NCBI GenBank assembly: GCA_003460745.1
Contig: QTVU01000012.1
Span: 6,778-70,777, forward strand
Source of the DNA: Firmicutes bacterium AM55-24TS
Lineage (GTDB): Bacteria; Bacillota; Clostridia; UBA1381
Reading direction: 5' to 3'
DNA: 64,000 nucleotides
Shown: piece after piece, positions 1 to 9,800 of the stretch
Numbering within the stretch: the stretch's first letter is position 1
Layout: every line of letters starts with the position of its first letter
Notes under the pieces: model-generated
Told to the model about the DNA's origin: nothing
Seen by the model: only the letters and a program-made list of their open reading frames with translations
Databases searched by the model: none
Made by a program: the position numbers and the translations under genes

Positions 1-1
1 C

Positions 2-577
2 ACGTTATACGAGGAGATTTGAACTTGATTCTCATGGCGATTGGGCGAAAATCAGTGTTCCGCTTTCGGAGTTTGTAAATGGTGAAAATATTGTTAATAT
101 GACGGAGATAGGCACTGTTACATTTCAAGCGGCTGAGAATGCAATCTTGATAATAATTCAGACGACACAAAGGCAATGAGTGCAGATGAACTCAAAGAGA
201 TAGCGAGAACTGGTGAGATTATCTTTGATAATATGACACTGTCGGAAACAGAAGGAAAAACAACTCTGTTTTCATCTGTTAAAGTAACAGCGGAAATTGA
301 CGGAAAGGAAATCACTAATCTTACAAATGGAGATATAAAAATAAAAGCGATAGCATCTGATATTGAAAAAGATACAAATATGGTAATGATTGTAGCTGTG
401 TATAAAGAAAACGGTGTGATTGATACAGTTCGTATGGCTGGGCAGAAAATAATCGGAGACGGTGAATTGATGCTTGACTTGAATGTTACAGATGCTGAGC
501 ATCAAACTATGAAAGTGTTTATATTTGATGATTTTACAAATCTTCACCCGATAATCAATGTGACAAACTTTTTATAA
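2..577 (+). CDS. C-terminal part of a secreted carbohydrate-active protein (5' end outside window, frameshifted)
   Basis: The reading frame is open from the window edge. It first encodes a stretch resembling the jelly-roll carbohydrate-binding modules seen in the GH5 proteins further on (motif DWAKISVPLSEF). It breaks near 140-150 and continues one base back in the frame that stops at 577. The last ~80 residues (hydrophobic strand, VAVYKENG, then KVFIFDDF) match a C-terminal module found on other secreted proteins in this window. Family, catalytic domain and signal peptide cannot be judged because the 5' end is missing. The frame break can be repaired by adding one base. Function beyond 'secreted, probably polysaccharide-related' is inference from context. 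Confidence 0.55.
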
Positions 578-630
578 ATTAAACCACCTAGCTTAAAGTT
601 TACCTCATTTTAATGAAAAATAGTACATGT

Positions 631-686
631 TATAATAATTGCAAGATAAAGAGATTTATATATCTCTTTAATCCTTGCAATTATTA
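631..686 (+). promoter_or_regulatory. -10 box and long hairpin upstream of the sugar transporter
   Basis: TATAAT at 631-636 is preceded by TG (extended -10). It runs directly into an inverted repeat: ATAATTGCAAG...AAGAGAT pairs with ATCTCTT...CTTGCAATTAT (about 634-654 with 662-685). No U-tract follows, so this is more likely an operator or 5'-UTR hairpin than a terminator. It lies just before the ribosome binding site (AAGGAG, 694-699) of the first permease. Confidence 0.5.
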
Positions 687-709
687 AGTTTTTAAGGAGT
701 GGATGAGAC

Positions 710-1642
710 GTGAAAAAAAAGAAAAGCCTTATAAGAGATTTAAAAGAAAATGGTTCCTTGCTCTCAATGTGCATTCCAGGATTAATATTTTTTATACTGT
801 TTAATTATTTGCCAATGTTTGGTATTATAATTGCGTTTAAGCAGTATCGTTATGATCTTGGAATATGGGCAAGCCCGTGGAATGGACTCAAAAATTTTGA
901 GTTCATGTTTAGCAGTCCGGACGCATGGGTTATTACGAGAAATACGATAGCATATAATTTGTTGTTTATTTTCGGCGGTCTTGTATTTAATGTGGCAATG
1001 GCAATCGGACTTTCTGAATTGAGGAATAAAGCAGTTTCAAAGCTGTGCCAGACAGTAGTAATTATGCCGCATTTCTTATCATACGTAATTGTAAGCTTTC
1101 TTGTGCTGGCATTTCTTCACGTTGAGAACGGTCTGATAAATAGAAGTCTTATTCCGGCACTTGGATTAGAAGGTGTAGACTGGTACTCAAATCCGAAATA
1201 CTGGCCATGGATTCTTGTTATAGTAAACTTTTGGAAAACAACGGGATATGGCAGTGTTGTATATCTTGCAGGTATAGCAGGAATTGACACCTCGCTTTAT
1301 GAAGCCGCTAAGGTTGACGGAGCATCTCGATGGCAGCAAATACGATACATAACATTGCCGGCACTTGTTCCTCTTATGGTAGTTCTTACAATTTTAAATG
1401 TCGGAAAGATATTCAATTCCGATTTTGGTTTATTCTATCAAGTGCCGTTAAATACCGGTGCCCTTTATCCGGCTACAAATGTTATCAGTACATACGTATA
1501 TAATATGTTGATGTCAGCGGGTACGGGAAGTGTAGGAATGGCTTCAGCGGCAGCTTTTTATCAATCAATTGTTGGATTTATACTTGTTATGACAACTAAT
1601 TTTATTGTGAAGAAAATAAGCCCCGAAAACGCATTATTCTAA
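710..1642 (+). CDS. Sugar ABC transporter permease, LplB/YteP type
   Basis: Integral membrane subunit of an ABC importer for oligosaccharides (LplB/YtcP/YteP group). About six hydrophobic segments are visible. The EAA loop that contacts the ATPase reads YEAAKVDGASRWQQIRYITLP, at about residues 195-215. The start is GTG at 710, chosen because AAGGAGTGG lies 8-12 bases upstream; 310 residues is the usual length. It should form a heterodimer with the permease at 3261, but an IS110-family element now separates them. No substrate-binding protein or ATPase is visible; in this group the ATPase (MsmX type) is usually encoded elsewhere. Substrate is inferred as a plant oligosaccharide from the neighbouring hydrolases. 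Confidence 0.9.
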   Translation: MKKKKSLIRDLKENGSLLSMCIPGLIFFILFNYLPMFGIIIAFKQYRYDLGIWASPWNGLKNFEFMFSSPDAWVITRNTIAYNLLFIFGGLVFNVAMAIGLSELRNKAVSKLCQTVVIMPHFLSYVIVSFLVLAFLHVENGLINRSLIPALGLEGVDWYSNPKYWPWILVIVNFWKTTGYGSVVYLAGIAGIDTSLYEAAKVDGASRWQQIRYITLPALVPLMVVLTILNVGKIFNSDFGLFYQVPLNTGALYPATNVISTYVYNMLMSAGTGSVGMASAAAFYQSIVGFILVMTTNFIVKKISPENALF

Positions 1643-1802
1643 AAGGAGCTAACTATATAAAAATCAAGTGTTTTTTGAAAAAACATAAAATTTAGCTAAC
1701 TGAAAATGAATATTGAAAATATATAAATAATTGTGGATTTTGTGGCACGCTAAATAACCCCTCTGTGGGAGGTGTTTTGAAAAAGGGGATTTTAATGTTT
1801 AG

Positions 1803-2987
1803 TTATACCAAAAGTTTGGAGTTAAATGGTTGTCTTGTGCTTAAGAGATGATAAATAACTCTTAAGAGTTTTCTGATACAATGGCCTTGAGCGCATCTGT
1901 GACCTTTGCCTTCATTTAACTTTTTGGTGTAATAGGCATAGAAAACTTCGTTATTACTGATAACAGGTAAAATAATCTGATACAAAGTTTTTCTAAGATA
2001 TTTAGAGCCTTTCTTTGTGATGGCTGTATGCTGTGCCGTAAATTGACTGGATTCGTAGTGATATGGAGCAACACCTGCAAATTTGATGATTTGAGATGCT
2101 TTTGTATAATTGCAAATATCTCCTAGTTCTGATATAATAGAAGTACCGGAAAAATGTGATATTCCCGGTATGGTGAGGATAGGAGAGTTGTTTTTGAGGG
2201 AAAACTCTTCTATCCTTTTGTCTATCTCAGAAAGTTGTTTTTCCAATAATTCAATTTGGCTTACAAGGTGTCTGATTTGAATTTCTTCAGCGACAGAAGG
2301 TATGCCAATAGAAGACTTGGCAGTAAGTTTTAGTTGCTCGGCAGAAAGAGAAATTCGTTTTCCTTGTCCTTTGAATTCAAAACATTTACGGATACTTCGT
2401 ATATCAGCATTTGCAATCGCTTTGGCAGAAGAGAATGCTTTTAAAATATTCATATATACAATCCCATATTTAGAATGAAACAGAGAGTTGAATTCGGGAA
2501 ATACAATATCAATACATTTTTGAAGACGATTTTTGTATGTGTTTAACTCTTCTTTCAGATTATGATGATGACGGGTTAACTGTTTCTGCTCGTAGAGGTC
2601 AAAACGATTTAACGTTGTAACACGATAAGGTTTATTGCGGTGATTAGAGGAAATCACATCGCAGATGGTGAGAGAATCAAGAGGGTCGTTTTTAGTAATA
2701 CCGCCTTGTAATTTTCTTGTAAGATCAGTGGTTGTAGGATTAATCAGGGCAACGGTATATCGTCTGTCGAGAAGATACTTAAGTAAGGCAAAGTGATAAT
2801 GACCTGTATCTTCCATGCCGATAAGAAGTTCCGATTTAGTATAGCTGCTTAATTTTTGGATGAGAAACAAGAAACCTTTCAGATTATTAGAAAAATCAGA
2901 AGGAGATAAAAGTATTTCTCCAGAGTTTTTATCAATTATGGAAAAAGTGTGTTTGTTTTTACCAATGTCAATTCCGACTAAAATCAT
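1803..2987 (-). CDS. IS110-family transposase
   Basis: DEDD-type recombinase of 394 residues. The N-terminal RuvC-like domain begins with GIDIGKNKHTFSI (first Asp) and contains MEDTGHYH (Glu) and the KNDPLDS motif (Asp pair). The C-terminal transposase_20 region contains LTIPGISHFSGTSIISELG, and the serine-containing FAGVAPYHYESSQF stretch of the Tnp domain is visible. The length is normal and the frame intact, so the element may be active. It is transcribed against the transporter operon. The family assignment is firm; the IS subgroup is not determined, although the longer non-coding end lies upstream of the gene as in the IS110 rather than the IS1111 group. Confidence 0.93.
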   Translation of the reverse strand: MILVGIDIGKNKHTFSIIDKNSGEILLSPSDFSNNLKGFLFLIQKLSSYTKSELLIGMEDTGHYHFALLKYLLDRRYTVALINPTTTDLTRKLQGGITKNDPLDSLTICDVISSNHRNKPYRVTTLNRFDLYEQKQLTRHHHNLKEELNTYKNRLQKCIDIVFPEFNSLFHSKYGIVYMNILKAFSSAKAIANADIRSIRKCFEFKGQGKRISLSAEQLKLTAKSSIGIPSVAEEIQIRHLVSQIELLEKQLSEIDKRIEEFSLKNNSPILTIPGISHFSGTSIISELGDICNYTKASQIIKFAGVAPYHYESSQFTAQHTAITKKGSKYLRKTLYQIILPVISNNEVFYAYYTKKLNEGKGHRCAQGHCIRKLLRVIYHLLSTRQPFNSKLLV

Positions 2988-2989
2988 GA

Positions 2990-3290
2990 TAATACATTCC
3001 TTTCAAAAAAATATGTAATGTGTTTATCCACAACACTTGTTCCGTAAAACCTGGTACAAGATACGAATTCAAAGACTCATCTAACTAATCATTACTAAGA
3101 AACAAGGCGTGGTAAGAACCTCCTTCAAGTAGTCAAAGCCACAGGAATAACATATAAATCCACATCACATGTTTATATAATACCAATGTATCACACCGTA
3201 ATCAACCACGGATTAAAAGGTTGATAGAAAGGAGAAAGGTATAATGTAAATGACTGTTAGATGAGTCTTTTTTACATTATACCAGGTATA
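2990..3290 (-). ncRNA. Candidate bridge-RNA region of the IS110 element
   Basis: Non-coding 5' end of the element, about 300 bp. Two inverted repeats are directly visible. AAAGACTCATCTAAC (about 3070-3084) is the exact complement of GTTAGATGAGTCTTT (3256-3270). GGTATAATGTAAA (3238-3250) is the complement of TTTACATTATACC (3271-3283), making a stem around the second arm of the first repeat. Such structured ends in the IS110 group carry a bridge RNA whose loops pair with target and donor DNA. Placement here is by family analogy; the loops were not resolved. Confidence 0.4.
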
Positions 3291-4247
3291 ACAGTGAAGA
3301 AACAAGAAATTAATATCATAGATAGTATCAAACAGCCGGAAGTTAAAGCTCCGGCTAAGAAAAAAAGACGTAAAATCAAAGTTTCGGACATTATTCTTTA
3401 TTTTATATTTTTTCTTATTGTAGTAGCTTGTGTTTATCCTTTGCTCGTGGTTCTTGGAGCATCGTTTACAAGTGAATCGGCAATTTCAGAGTTTGGTTTT
3501 CATGCTATTCCTAAAGAATGGAGTCTTGATGCTTATAGATATATAATTACATCTAAAGAAACGATTTTAAGAGCATATGGTGTAACTATTTTTGTTACGA
3601 TTGTAGGAACTCTTATGAGTACATTGGTGGTTGCACTATATGCATATCCGCTTTCCAGAAAGGATTTTAAATACAGAAAACTGTTTACATTTATAGCGTT
3701 TTTTACAATGCTTTTCAGTGGTGGAACAGTGGCAGGATATATGGTGACAACAGGCATTCTTAATCTGAAGAACAGTATATGGGTACTTATTTTTCCTTAT
3801 GTTATGAATGCATGGCACGTAATTGTAATGAGGTCATTCTATTCAATGTCAATACCGACTGCAATAATAGAGGCGGCGAAGATAGACGGGGCAAATGAGT
3901 ATCAGATATATTTTAAGATTGTTCTGCACATATCTTTACCTGGATTGGCAACGATTGCACTGTTTGCAACACTTACTTACTGGAATGACTGGTGGCTTCC
4001 GCTTCTTTATATAACAGAGCCTCAAAAATATAATCTCCAGTATCTTCTACAAAGTATGATTTCAAATATTCAGAATTTGACCGAAAATTCAGCTCAGATG
4101 GGTTCGGCAAATCTTCTCGCTAATGTTCCTAAGGAAGGTGCGAGAATGGCACTTTGTATAATAGCGACTTTACCTATATTGTTTGTTTATCCGTTTTTCC
4201 AGAAATATTTTATTCAAGGATTGACGGTAGGTTCAGTAAAAGAATAA
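3261..4247 (+). CDS. Sugar ABC transporter permease, LplC/YesQ type
   Basis: Second membrane subunit of the oligosaccharide importer. A basic N-terminus (KKKRRKIK) precedes about six membrane segments. The EAA loop is IEAAKIDGANEYQIYFKIVLHISLP, and the end QKYFIQGLTVGSVKE is typical of the group. The native start is probably GTG at 3294 (MKKQEINII...). Its ribosome binding site, AAAAGGAGCTAAC at 1642-1653, is now 1.6 kb away across the IS element. Initiation may instead occur at ATG 3261 inside the IS end, coupled by ATGA overlap to a four-codon frame (3250-3264) that follows AAAGGAGAAAGG at 3228-3239. That coupling is inference. Confidence 0.88.
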   Translation: MSLFYIIPGITVKKQEINIIDSIKQPEVKAPAKKKRRKIKVSDIILYFIFFLIVVACVYPLLVVLGASFTSESAISEFGFHAIPKEWSLDAYRYIITSKETILRAYGVTIFVTIVGTLMSTLVVALYAYPLSRKDFKYRKLFTFIAFFTMLFSGGTVAGYMVTTGILNLKNSIWVLIFPYVMNAWHVIVMRSFYSMSIPTAIIEAAKIDGANEYQIYFKIVLHISLPGLATIALFATLTYWNDWWLPLLYITEPQKYNLQYLLQSMISNIQNLTENSAQMGSANLLANVPKEGARMALCIIATLPILFVYPFFQKYFIQGLTVGSVKE

Positions 4248-4277
4248 TTTTATATTTATTCGGATAAGGAGTTTACT

Positions 4278-6827
4278 ATGAAAATAAAAAGAGTTATCAG
4301 TTGCTTACTTGTTGCAGTTTTTAGCATGTCATTGTTGCTTGTACAGGAATCAGCACAAGCTAAAATTGGAACGGTACAAAAGATATTACCCTCGGAGCTT
4401 CATGTTGAAGGCAGATACATATATAATGCTGAAGGCGAAAAGGTTAGGCTTACCGGAGCGAATATTCCGGATTTGCAGTGGGCCACAGGCGGAGATAATG
4501 ACCTTATGAAGAGAGTAGGACTTCTTTGTGACAGTTGGAATGCAAATTGTGTTCGTTTGTGCGTTCATTCTAAATTTTGGTTTGGACAAGAATGGTATCA
4601 GGGTAAGAGTTATGGTGATTACCGCAAAATGGTTGATAATGTAATTAATCAAATTACATCACGCGGAAAGTATGTAATACTTAATCTGCATGAATTTTAT
4701 GCTATTACAGAACAGCAGAAGGATTTCTGGAATGATGCAGTAGAGGTTTATGGAAATAATCCGGGAGTTATATTCGGTTTGCTCAATGAACCTCATGATA
4801 TTGACTGGGAAATGTGGCGTAACGGCGGTATGCTTGAAACTACCGACAGCTATGGAAAGAAAACACAGCGTGTATATGGTCATCAAGAAATTCTGGATAT
4901 GATACGCAACAAGGGTGCAAAAAATATTGTAATTGCGGGCGGTCTTGATTGGTCATACTATTTTGACGGTCTGTGCGATGGATATAACGGCATGGAACAT
5001 GGCTATAAATTAGAGGATAAAACGGGTAACGGTGTAATCTATGACACACACATTTATCCAATGAAGCCGGAATATAATCCGGTTGAAAAAGCCGTAGAGT
5101 GTCTTGTAGATGAAGCTCCTATACTTGTGGGTGAATATGGACACTGGGGAGAAAGACTTTTTGATTGGTATGACAATTATCTTTGTGAATATCCACATGT
5201 ATGGATGAACGAAATCCATGATTTTATTGACCGTAATGAACTTAACTATACGGCATGGTCTTTTCACACGGGTGCAAATCCAAATATGTTTATGGACTAT
5301 GACACATTTACACCATCAAATTATTCGGGTATATATATGAAATATAAAATGCTTCAAGAGCCTGAAACACGTCCGGAGGAAAAAGATAGACAGTATGTCG
5401 ACCCATCACCACTTTCGACTTGGGAACATATTATTGATTTTGACGATAATACCGTGGACTTTAAAGTGTATGGCAAAGAAGTAAGGACAGAACGAACAGA
5501 TAGTGGTTATGAAGGCAGAGGTCAGCTTATTGATTTTGACAGAAGCTGTGTTGATAGTTGGGACAGTGCTGCGATTGCTGATTTTGATAAAGATACTGAT
5601 TTGAGCGGTGCAAAATGGCTTGCCGTGAGAATAAAAGGCGACGGTGATATGCGTAAAATCGGAATTGGACTTGAGTTGAAAGATGGTAGATTATTTACAA
5701 CTTATATGCAGATGGATTTACATGATAACTGGAAGGACTGGTTTTTTCCATTAAGCTTGTTTAAGAATGAGCAAGGGATACTTGATACAACACAAATTAA
5801 GTCTGTACTCTTTACATCTCTTGATGACGGTCCCGGCAGTTTTATAATTGATAATATAAAAGTGGGAGGACTGCCATACGAAGAAATAAAGCCTTTTACG
5901 GTATCGAGCGTTACCCAAAAGGAAAGTATGACATGGAAGGCATGGGAAGACGATGAAAACACAGAAACAGACTCGTTTACTGTTACTAATGCAGTTGAAG
6001 AAAGCAGGGGACAAGGCTCGAATCCTGTTATGTTTAGCTATAATTGCCCTGAAGGTTCGTATGGAGGGCAGGCGAGGGCAACAATCCCTAAGTCTTGGGA
6101 TATAGGCGATGCTGAATATTTTACATTTTGGGCAAAGGGCGATGGTTCTAAGCAACGCTTTATACTGCGTTTTGAACAGGAAAAAGGTACAAATCAAAAT
6201 GAACAGCGTTCAAATTTCAAGAAACGTGAGTTTGAAAGATTTTGTATCGCATTCGATGTCAACAGCACGGAATGGAAACAGTATAAATTTAGGATAAGCG
6301 ACCTCGGTATGAGCGATATGCTTCATCTTAACAAGGTAAGATATATCAGTCTTTTTAATATGACACTAAACTCTTCGGGACGACTTTGGATTGACGATTT
6401 TGCTTTTACGAATATTGGTGATAAACTCACAGGACAATCAGTAAGACATGCAACGCCGGTCAAATCGGAACCGATAGGTGAACTGGTTACAAAATATCCT
6501 GCAAACAAAGCAATTCAAATTCCAAAGACATTTGAGGTTGAGGCAGGAATTGAAGAACATATTTCAATTCATATTATGAATAAAACGGAGCATGAGATAA
6601 ATGGTGAACTAAAGGTTGAGGGATTGCCTGTTGACAATGTTGATAATGCACTTTACAAGGTTTATCCGAAATGGGTTTCATATCCGCATTGGCCGTGGAG
6701 AAATTATTCGTATAGTAACTTTAAATTTACCATTCCTAAGGATAAAAAGGGAGAATATACAATAACCGTATCGGATGTATCGAATAACGGTATTGAGCCG
6801 CAGACCTATAAACTGATAGTAAAATAG
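4278..6827 (+). CDS. Secreted GH5-family glycoside hydrolase with carbohydrate-binding modules
   Basis: Endo-acting beta-glycanase of clan A. A signal peptide (about 1-28, ending AQA) precedes a (beta/alpha)8 domain at about 40-370. The acid/base Glu171 lies in FGLLNEPHD and the nucleophile Glu286 in LVGEYGHWG. Two jelly-roll modules of the CBM11/CIA30 kind follow at about 385-540 and 550-720; both have the pattern KWLAVRIKGDG...SFIIDNIKVGG. A final ~110 residues resemble a beta-sandwich. The start is ATG 4278 after AAGGAG. It follows the permease by 30 bp and is probably co-transcribed. Cellulase, mannanase and related activities all occur in GH5; mannan is suggested only by the GH38 and ManA neighbours. 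Confidence 0.88.
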   Translation: MKIKRVISCLLVAVFSMSLLLVQESAQAKIGTVQKILPSELHVEGRYIYNAEGEKVRLTGANIPDLQWATGGDNDLMKRVGLLCDSWNANCVRLCVHSKFWFGQEWYQGKSYGDYRKMVDNVINQITSRGKYVILNLHEFYAITEQQKDFWNDAVEVYGNNPGVIFGLLNEPHDIDWEMWRNGGMLETTDSYGKKTQRVYGHQEILDMIRNKGAKNIVIAGGLDWSYYFDGLCDGYNGMEHGYKLEDKTGNGVIYDTHIYPMKPEYNPVEKAVECLVDEAPILVGEYGHWGERLFDWYDNYLCEYPHVWMNEIHDFIDRNELNYTAWSFHTGANPNMFMDYDTFTPSNYSGIYMKYKMLQEPETRPEEKDRQYVDPSPLSTWEHIIDFDDNTVDFKVYGKEVRTERTDSGYEGRGQLIDFDRSCVDSWDSAAIADFDKDTDLSGAKWLAVRIKGDGDMRKIGIGLELKDGRLFTTYMQMDLHDNWKDWFFPLSLFKNEQGILDTTQIKSVLFTSLDDGPGSFIIDNIKVGGLPYEEIKPFTVSSVTQKESMTWKAWEDDENTETDSFTVTNAVEESRGQGSNPVMFSYNCPEGSYGGQARATIPKSWDIGDAEYFTFWAKGDGSKQRFILRFEQEKGTNQNEQRSNFKKREFERFCIAFDVNSTEWKQYKFRISDLGMSDMLHLNKVRYISLFNMTLNSSGRLWIDDFAFTNIGDKLTGQSVRHATPVKSEPIGELVTKYPANKAIQIPKTFEVEAGIEEHISIHIMNKTEHEINGELKVEGLPVDNVDNALYKVYPKWVSYPHWPWRNYSYSNFKFTIPKDKKGEYTITVSDVSNNGIEPQTYKLIVK

Positions 6828-6841
6828 AATGGAGGCAGAGA

Positions 6842-9800
6842 ATGAGGATGATTAAAAAAATCTGTTCGGTTATATGTGCCGCTGTAATTGCTCTTGGTGG
6901 TGTAAACATTGTTGTAACCGCACAGGATACAGAATCACAAATCAAATATAACTATAAGCTTTCAATGGAAAGTGACTCTGACTTTCGTATGGTCTACAGT
7001 TATAACGGAGGTACTATAAGCACTAAAAAAAGCTATGTATCAGGTAAGTATGGAAATGCTATGCAGATAACATATCCGGGACATGAGATTTCCGACCCGT
7101 CAAAAAGATACAATGGCTTTGTAATGCAGTTTAAGAGCGAGCCGATAGAACTTGCTAATGAAAGTATTTCAATGCTTGACCTTATGAGAGATACAAAAAA
7201 TATTTCCATGTGGGTACATACACCTCAGACAGTTGACCACGGGAATGGTGCAGCAGAGCATCGTGTTCTTGAAATCGCCATGGAGTATTCAAGTACAGAG
7301 GGGAACAAGAAGTATTCAAAAAAGTTCCAACTTCCAAACAACGGCGAATGGGAATACATAACAATACCGACATCTGCGTTTAAGTCCGGGTCAGTAACGA
7401 TGGACCAAGGAATACAGAGCGATATTTATACGGCACTTAATCAAATGACAATAATTTTCCCGTATAAAGATTATTTTGGTGCTAATCCGACTTCAGATAC
7501 ACTTGAAACACCGTGGGAAGAACCATTGAAGATTGACGAAATACTTTTTGACCGTTCTACAGATGAAGTAAAGGCAATAACCCCGCCGTCAACCGGAGAA
7601 GAAGCGTATTTTGAAAATGCAAATATTTCAGAAGTTTTTGTAAAGGGAGTAAAAGTCGAGGACTTTGACAAAAACGCGTCATCAAATAATATTCCTGTGC
7701 CGGCGTCATATACTGCGGAGGATATTAAGAAAAATGTAACCGTAGATGTTGAGACACCTACTATTCCAAAGACCAATACACGCCAAGAACTTACGGGTGC
7801 ATCATATGAAATAACCGCTCCTGAGTCTGTTCCCGGAAACGGAATGATTACAATCACTTCAGGCAGCAGAAAAGTAAAGAAAACATATAATGTAAACTTC
7901 ACTGCCAGAAGCGGTATACAACCGGAAGTGAGCGATATTGAAGAAAACGGAAATAATATAAGTGTACCGGTGACAAATGAATCATCGAGTGTTTCCGTTG
8001 AAGCATGTGCTCTCGCAGTTGTAAAAAACAACGATGGAGTATGTACAAGTGCGTCTTTTGCTGAGCAACGCAGTATTGGTGCGGGTGATACAACAACATT
8101 TAATTTTAACATCAAAAAAGAAAGTGATAGTTCGGTAGAGATATACATTTTTAATAATGAAACCGATTATAAACTCTTATGCCCGCCTATAGAAGTGGGA
8201 AGCGGAGTAATGCAATACACTGCACCTTCCGGAACGATTTTTGAAAGTCATATAATAGCTTCTGACGGTGGTGAAACTATAAACATAAACGGAACCGTCA
8301 CAGGAGATGGAACTGCATTTGTTGTGTTTAAAAAAGATGATAAGTATATAGGTGCGTATACTATTAATTCTGAAAATAATACAATAAACAGTGCTATTCA
8401 TACCGGTGGAATGGCATATGGACAAATATATGCGGTTTTATCGTATGGAAATACAGTATCGAGAAAATTTTATAATGCCTCGCAGACAGAAATAAACTCA
8501 TGTATAAGCGAGTATAAAACTCTCGGCACTACCGAATCTGATTGTGCAAATTATTTTGAAAAATATAAGGCAATAATAAATCTTGACAATTATTTGTCAC
8601 AGGAATTAACATTGTCTGAAATTGCAAAAGCCGTGTCGGTTGCCGACAGAAACGTATCAGCAGTAAGCGATATACGAAAAAACATCGGTGAAGAACTTGT
8701 AGTTAAGCTTTTAAACAAAACAAATTCAATTCAAACTTTAAAAGAGATATATTCCTCATATAATGACTTGGCTGAACTTGATGGAGGAACCGATTATTTT
8801 AAAAAGTATATAACATCTGATAGTTTACTCAGCAATGTTCTTTCGGCTACGGCAAAAAATGATTATGATTCTATAGAATCGTTGAGAAGTGCATTTAATG
8901 AAAATGCTCTGCTTGTGGCTTTTGGATGCGTAAATGGTTATGGTGAGATTGGCAATCTTATTTCAGAAAATAAGAATATACTTGCACCTTATATCAGTTA
9001 TAGCAGCCTTGAGGGACTTAGTGCCAGTAATCGTACAGGATATTATAAATATGTAACTGAAAAAAGAGTGGAGTCGTTGTCATCTTTAGGGACATTGCTT
9101 GATGAGTACATGAATTCTATCAGTAAAAATCCAAATAAAACGAACGGGATAGGCTCAGTATCAGGAAACGGTTCGGGAAAAGGCAGTACATCTATGATAG
9201 TTTCGCAAGTGACCGGAAATGATACTGTGTCATCTGAAAAAGACAATAAAATATTTACAGATGTAAATACGGACCATTGGGCGTATACTGCGATAAATTC
9301 ATTAAAAAATCTTGGAGTTATCAGCGGACGCGGAGACGGAAGCTTTGGCACAGATAATTCCGTAACCCGTGAGGAGTTTGTTAAGATGCTTCTTGGAATT
9401 TTCGGAAAGGAAACGGAAAATGTTGATAATAAGTTCAGTGATGTGGATGAGAATAAGTGGTATGCTCCATATGTAAATACTGCTGCCGATATGGGTATCG
9501 TAAGTGGAATTGAGGAAGATATATTCGGTGTGGGAGAAAAAATTACACGTCAAGATATGTCAGTTCTTATAGTACGATATCTTAAGCAAGAAAACTGTGA
9601 ATTGAACGGTGCTGCGATAGATAGCTTTACAGATGATGGTGATATTTCTGATTATGCTAAAGATAGCGTGTATGCACTAAAAAATCTTGGACTTATAAAC
9701 GGTATGGGTGATGGAAGCTTTATGCCGAGGGCAAATGCAACAAGAGCACAGACTGCTCAGATACTTTACTCTGTATCTCTGTTTATGAAATCAAGAAACA

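Larger units (their letters stand above)
1654..3292 (-). mobile_element. IS110-family insertion sequence
   Basis: A transposase gene on the - strand is bounded by ~150 bp of non-coding DNA on its 3' side and ~300 bp on its 5' side. The element sits between the two permease genes of one operon. TAAC occurs at both inferred junctions (1650-1653 and 3289-3292), and joining across it restores AAGGAG about six bases before GTG at 3294. This supports boundaries near 1653/3292, but they are inferred, not proven. No long terminal inverted repeats are evident, as expected for this family. The long 5' non-coding end is where IS110-group elements encode their bridge RNA. Confidence 0.75.

Noticed and set aside
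7471..8148. A 225-codon open frame on the - strand inside the SLH protein gene
   Set aside because: It lies opposite a convincing long coding sequence, has no ribosome binding site or recognisable motif, and reads like the complement of biased codons.
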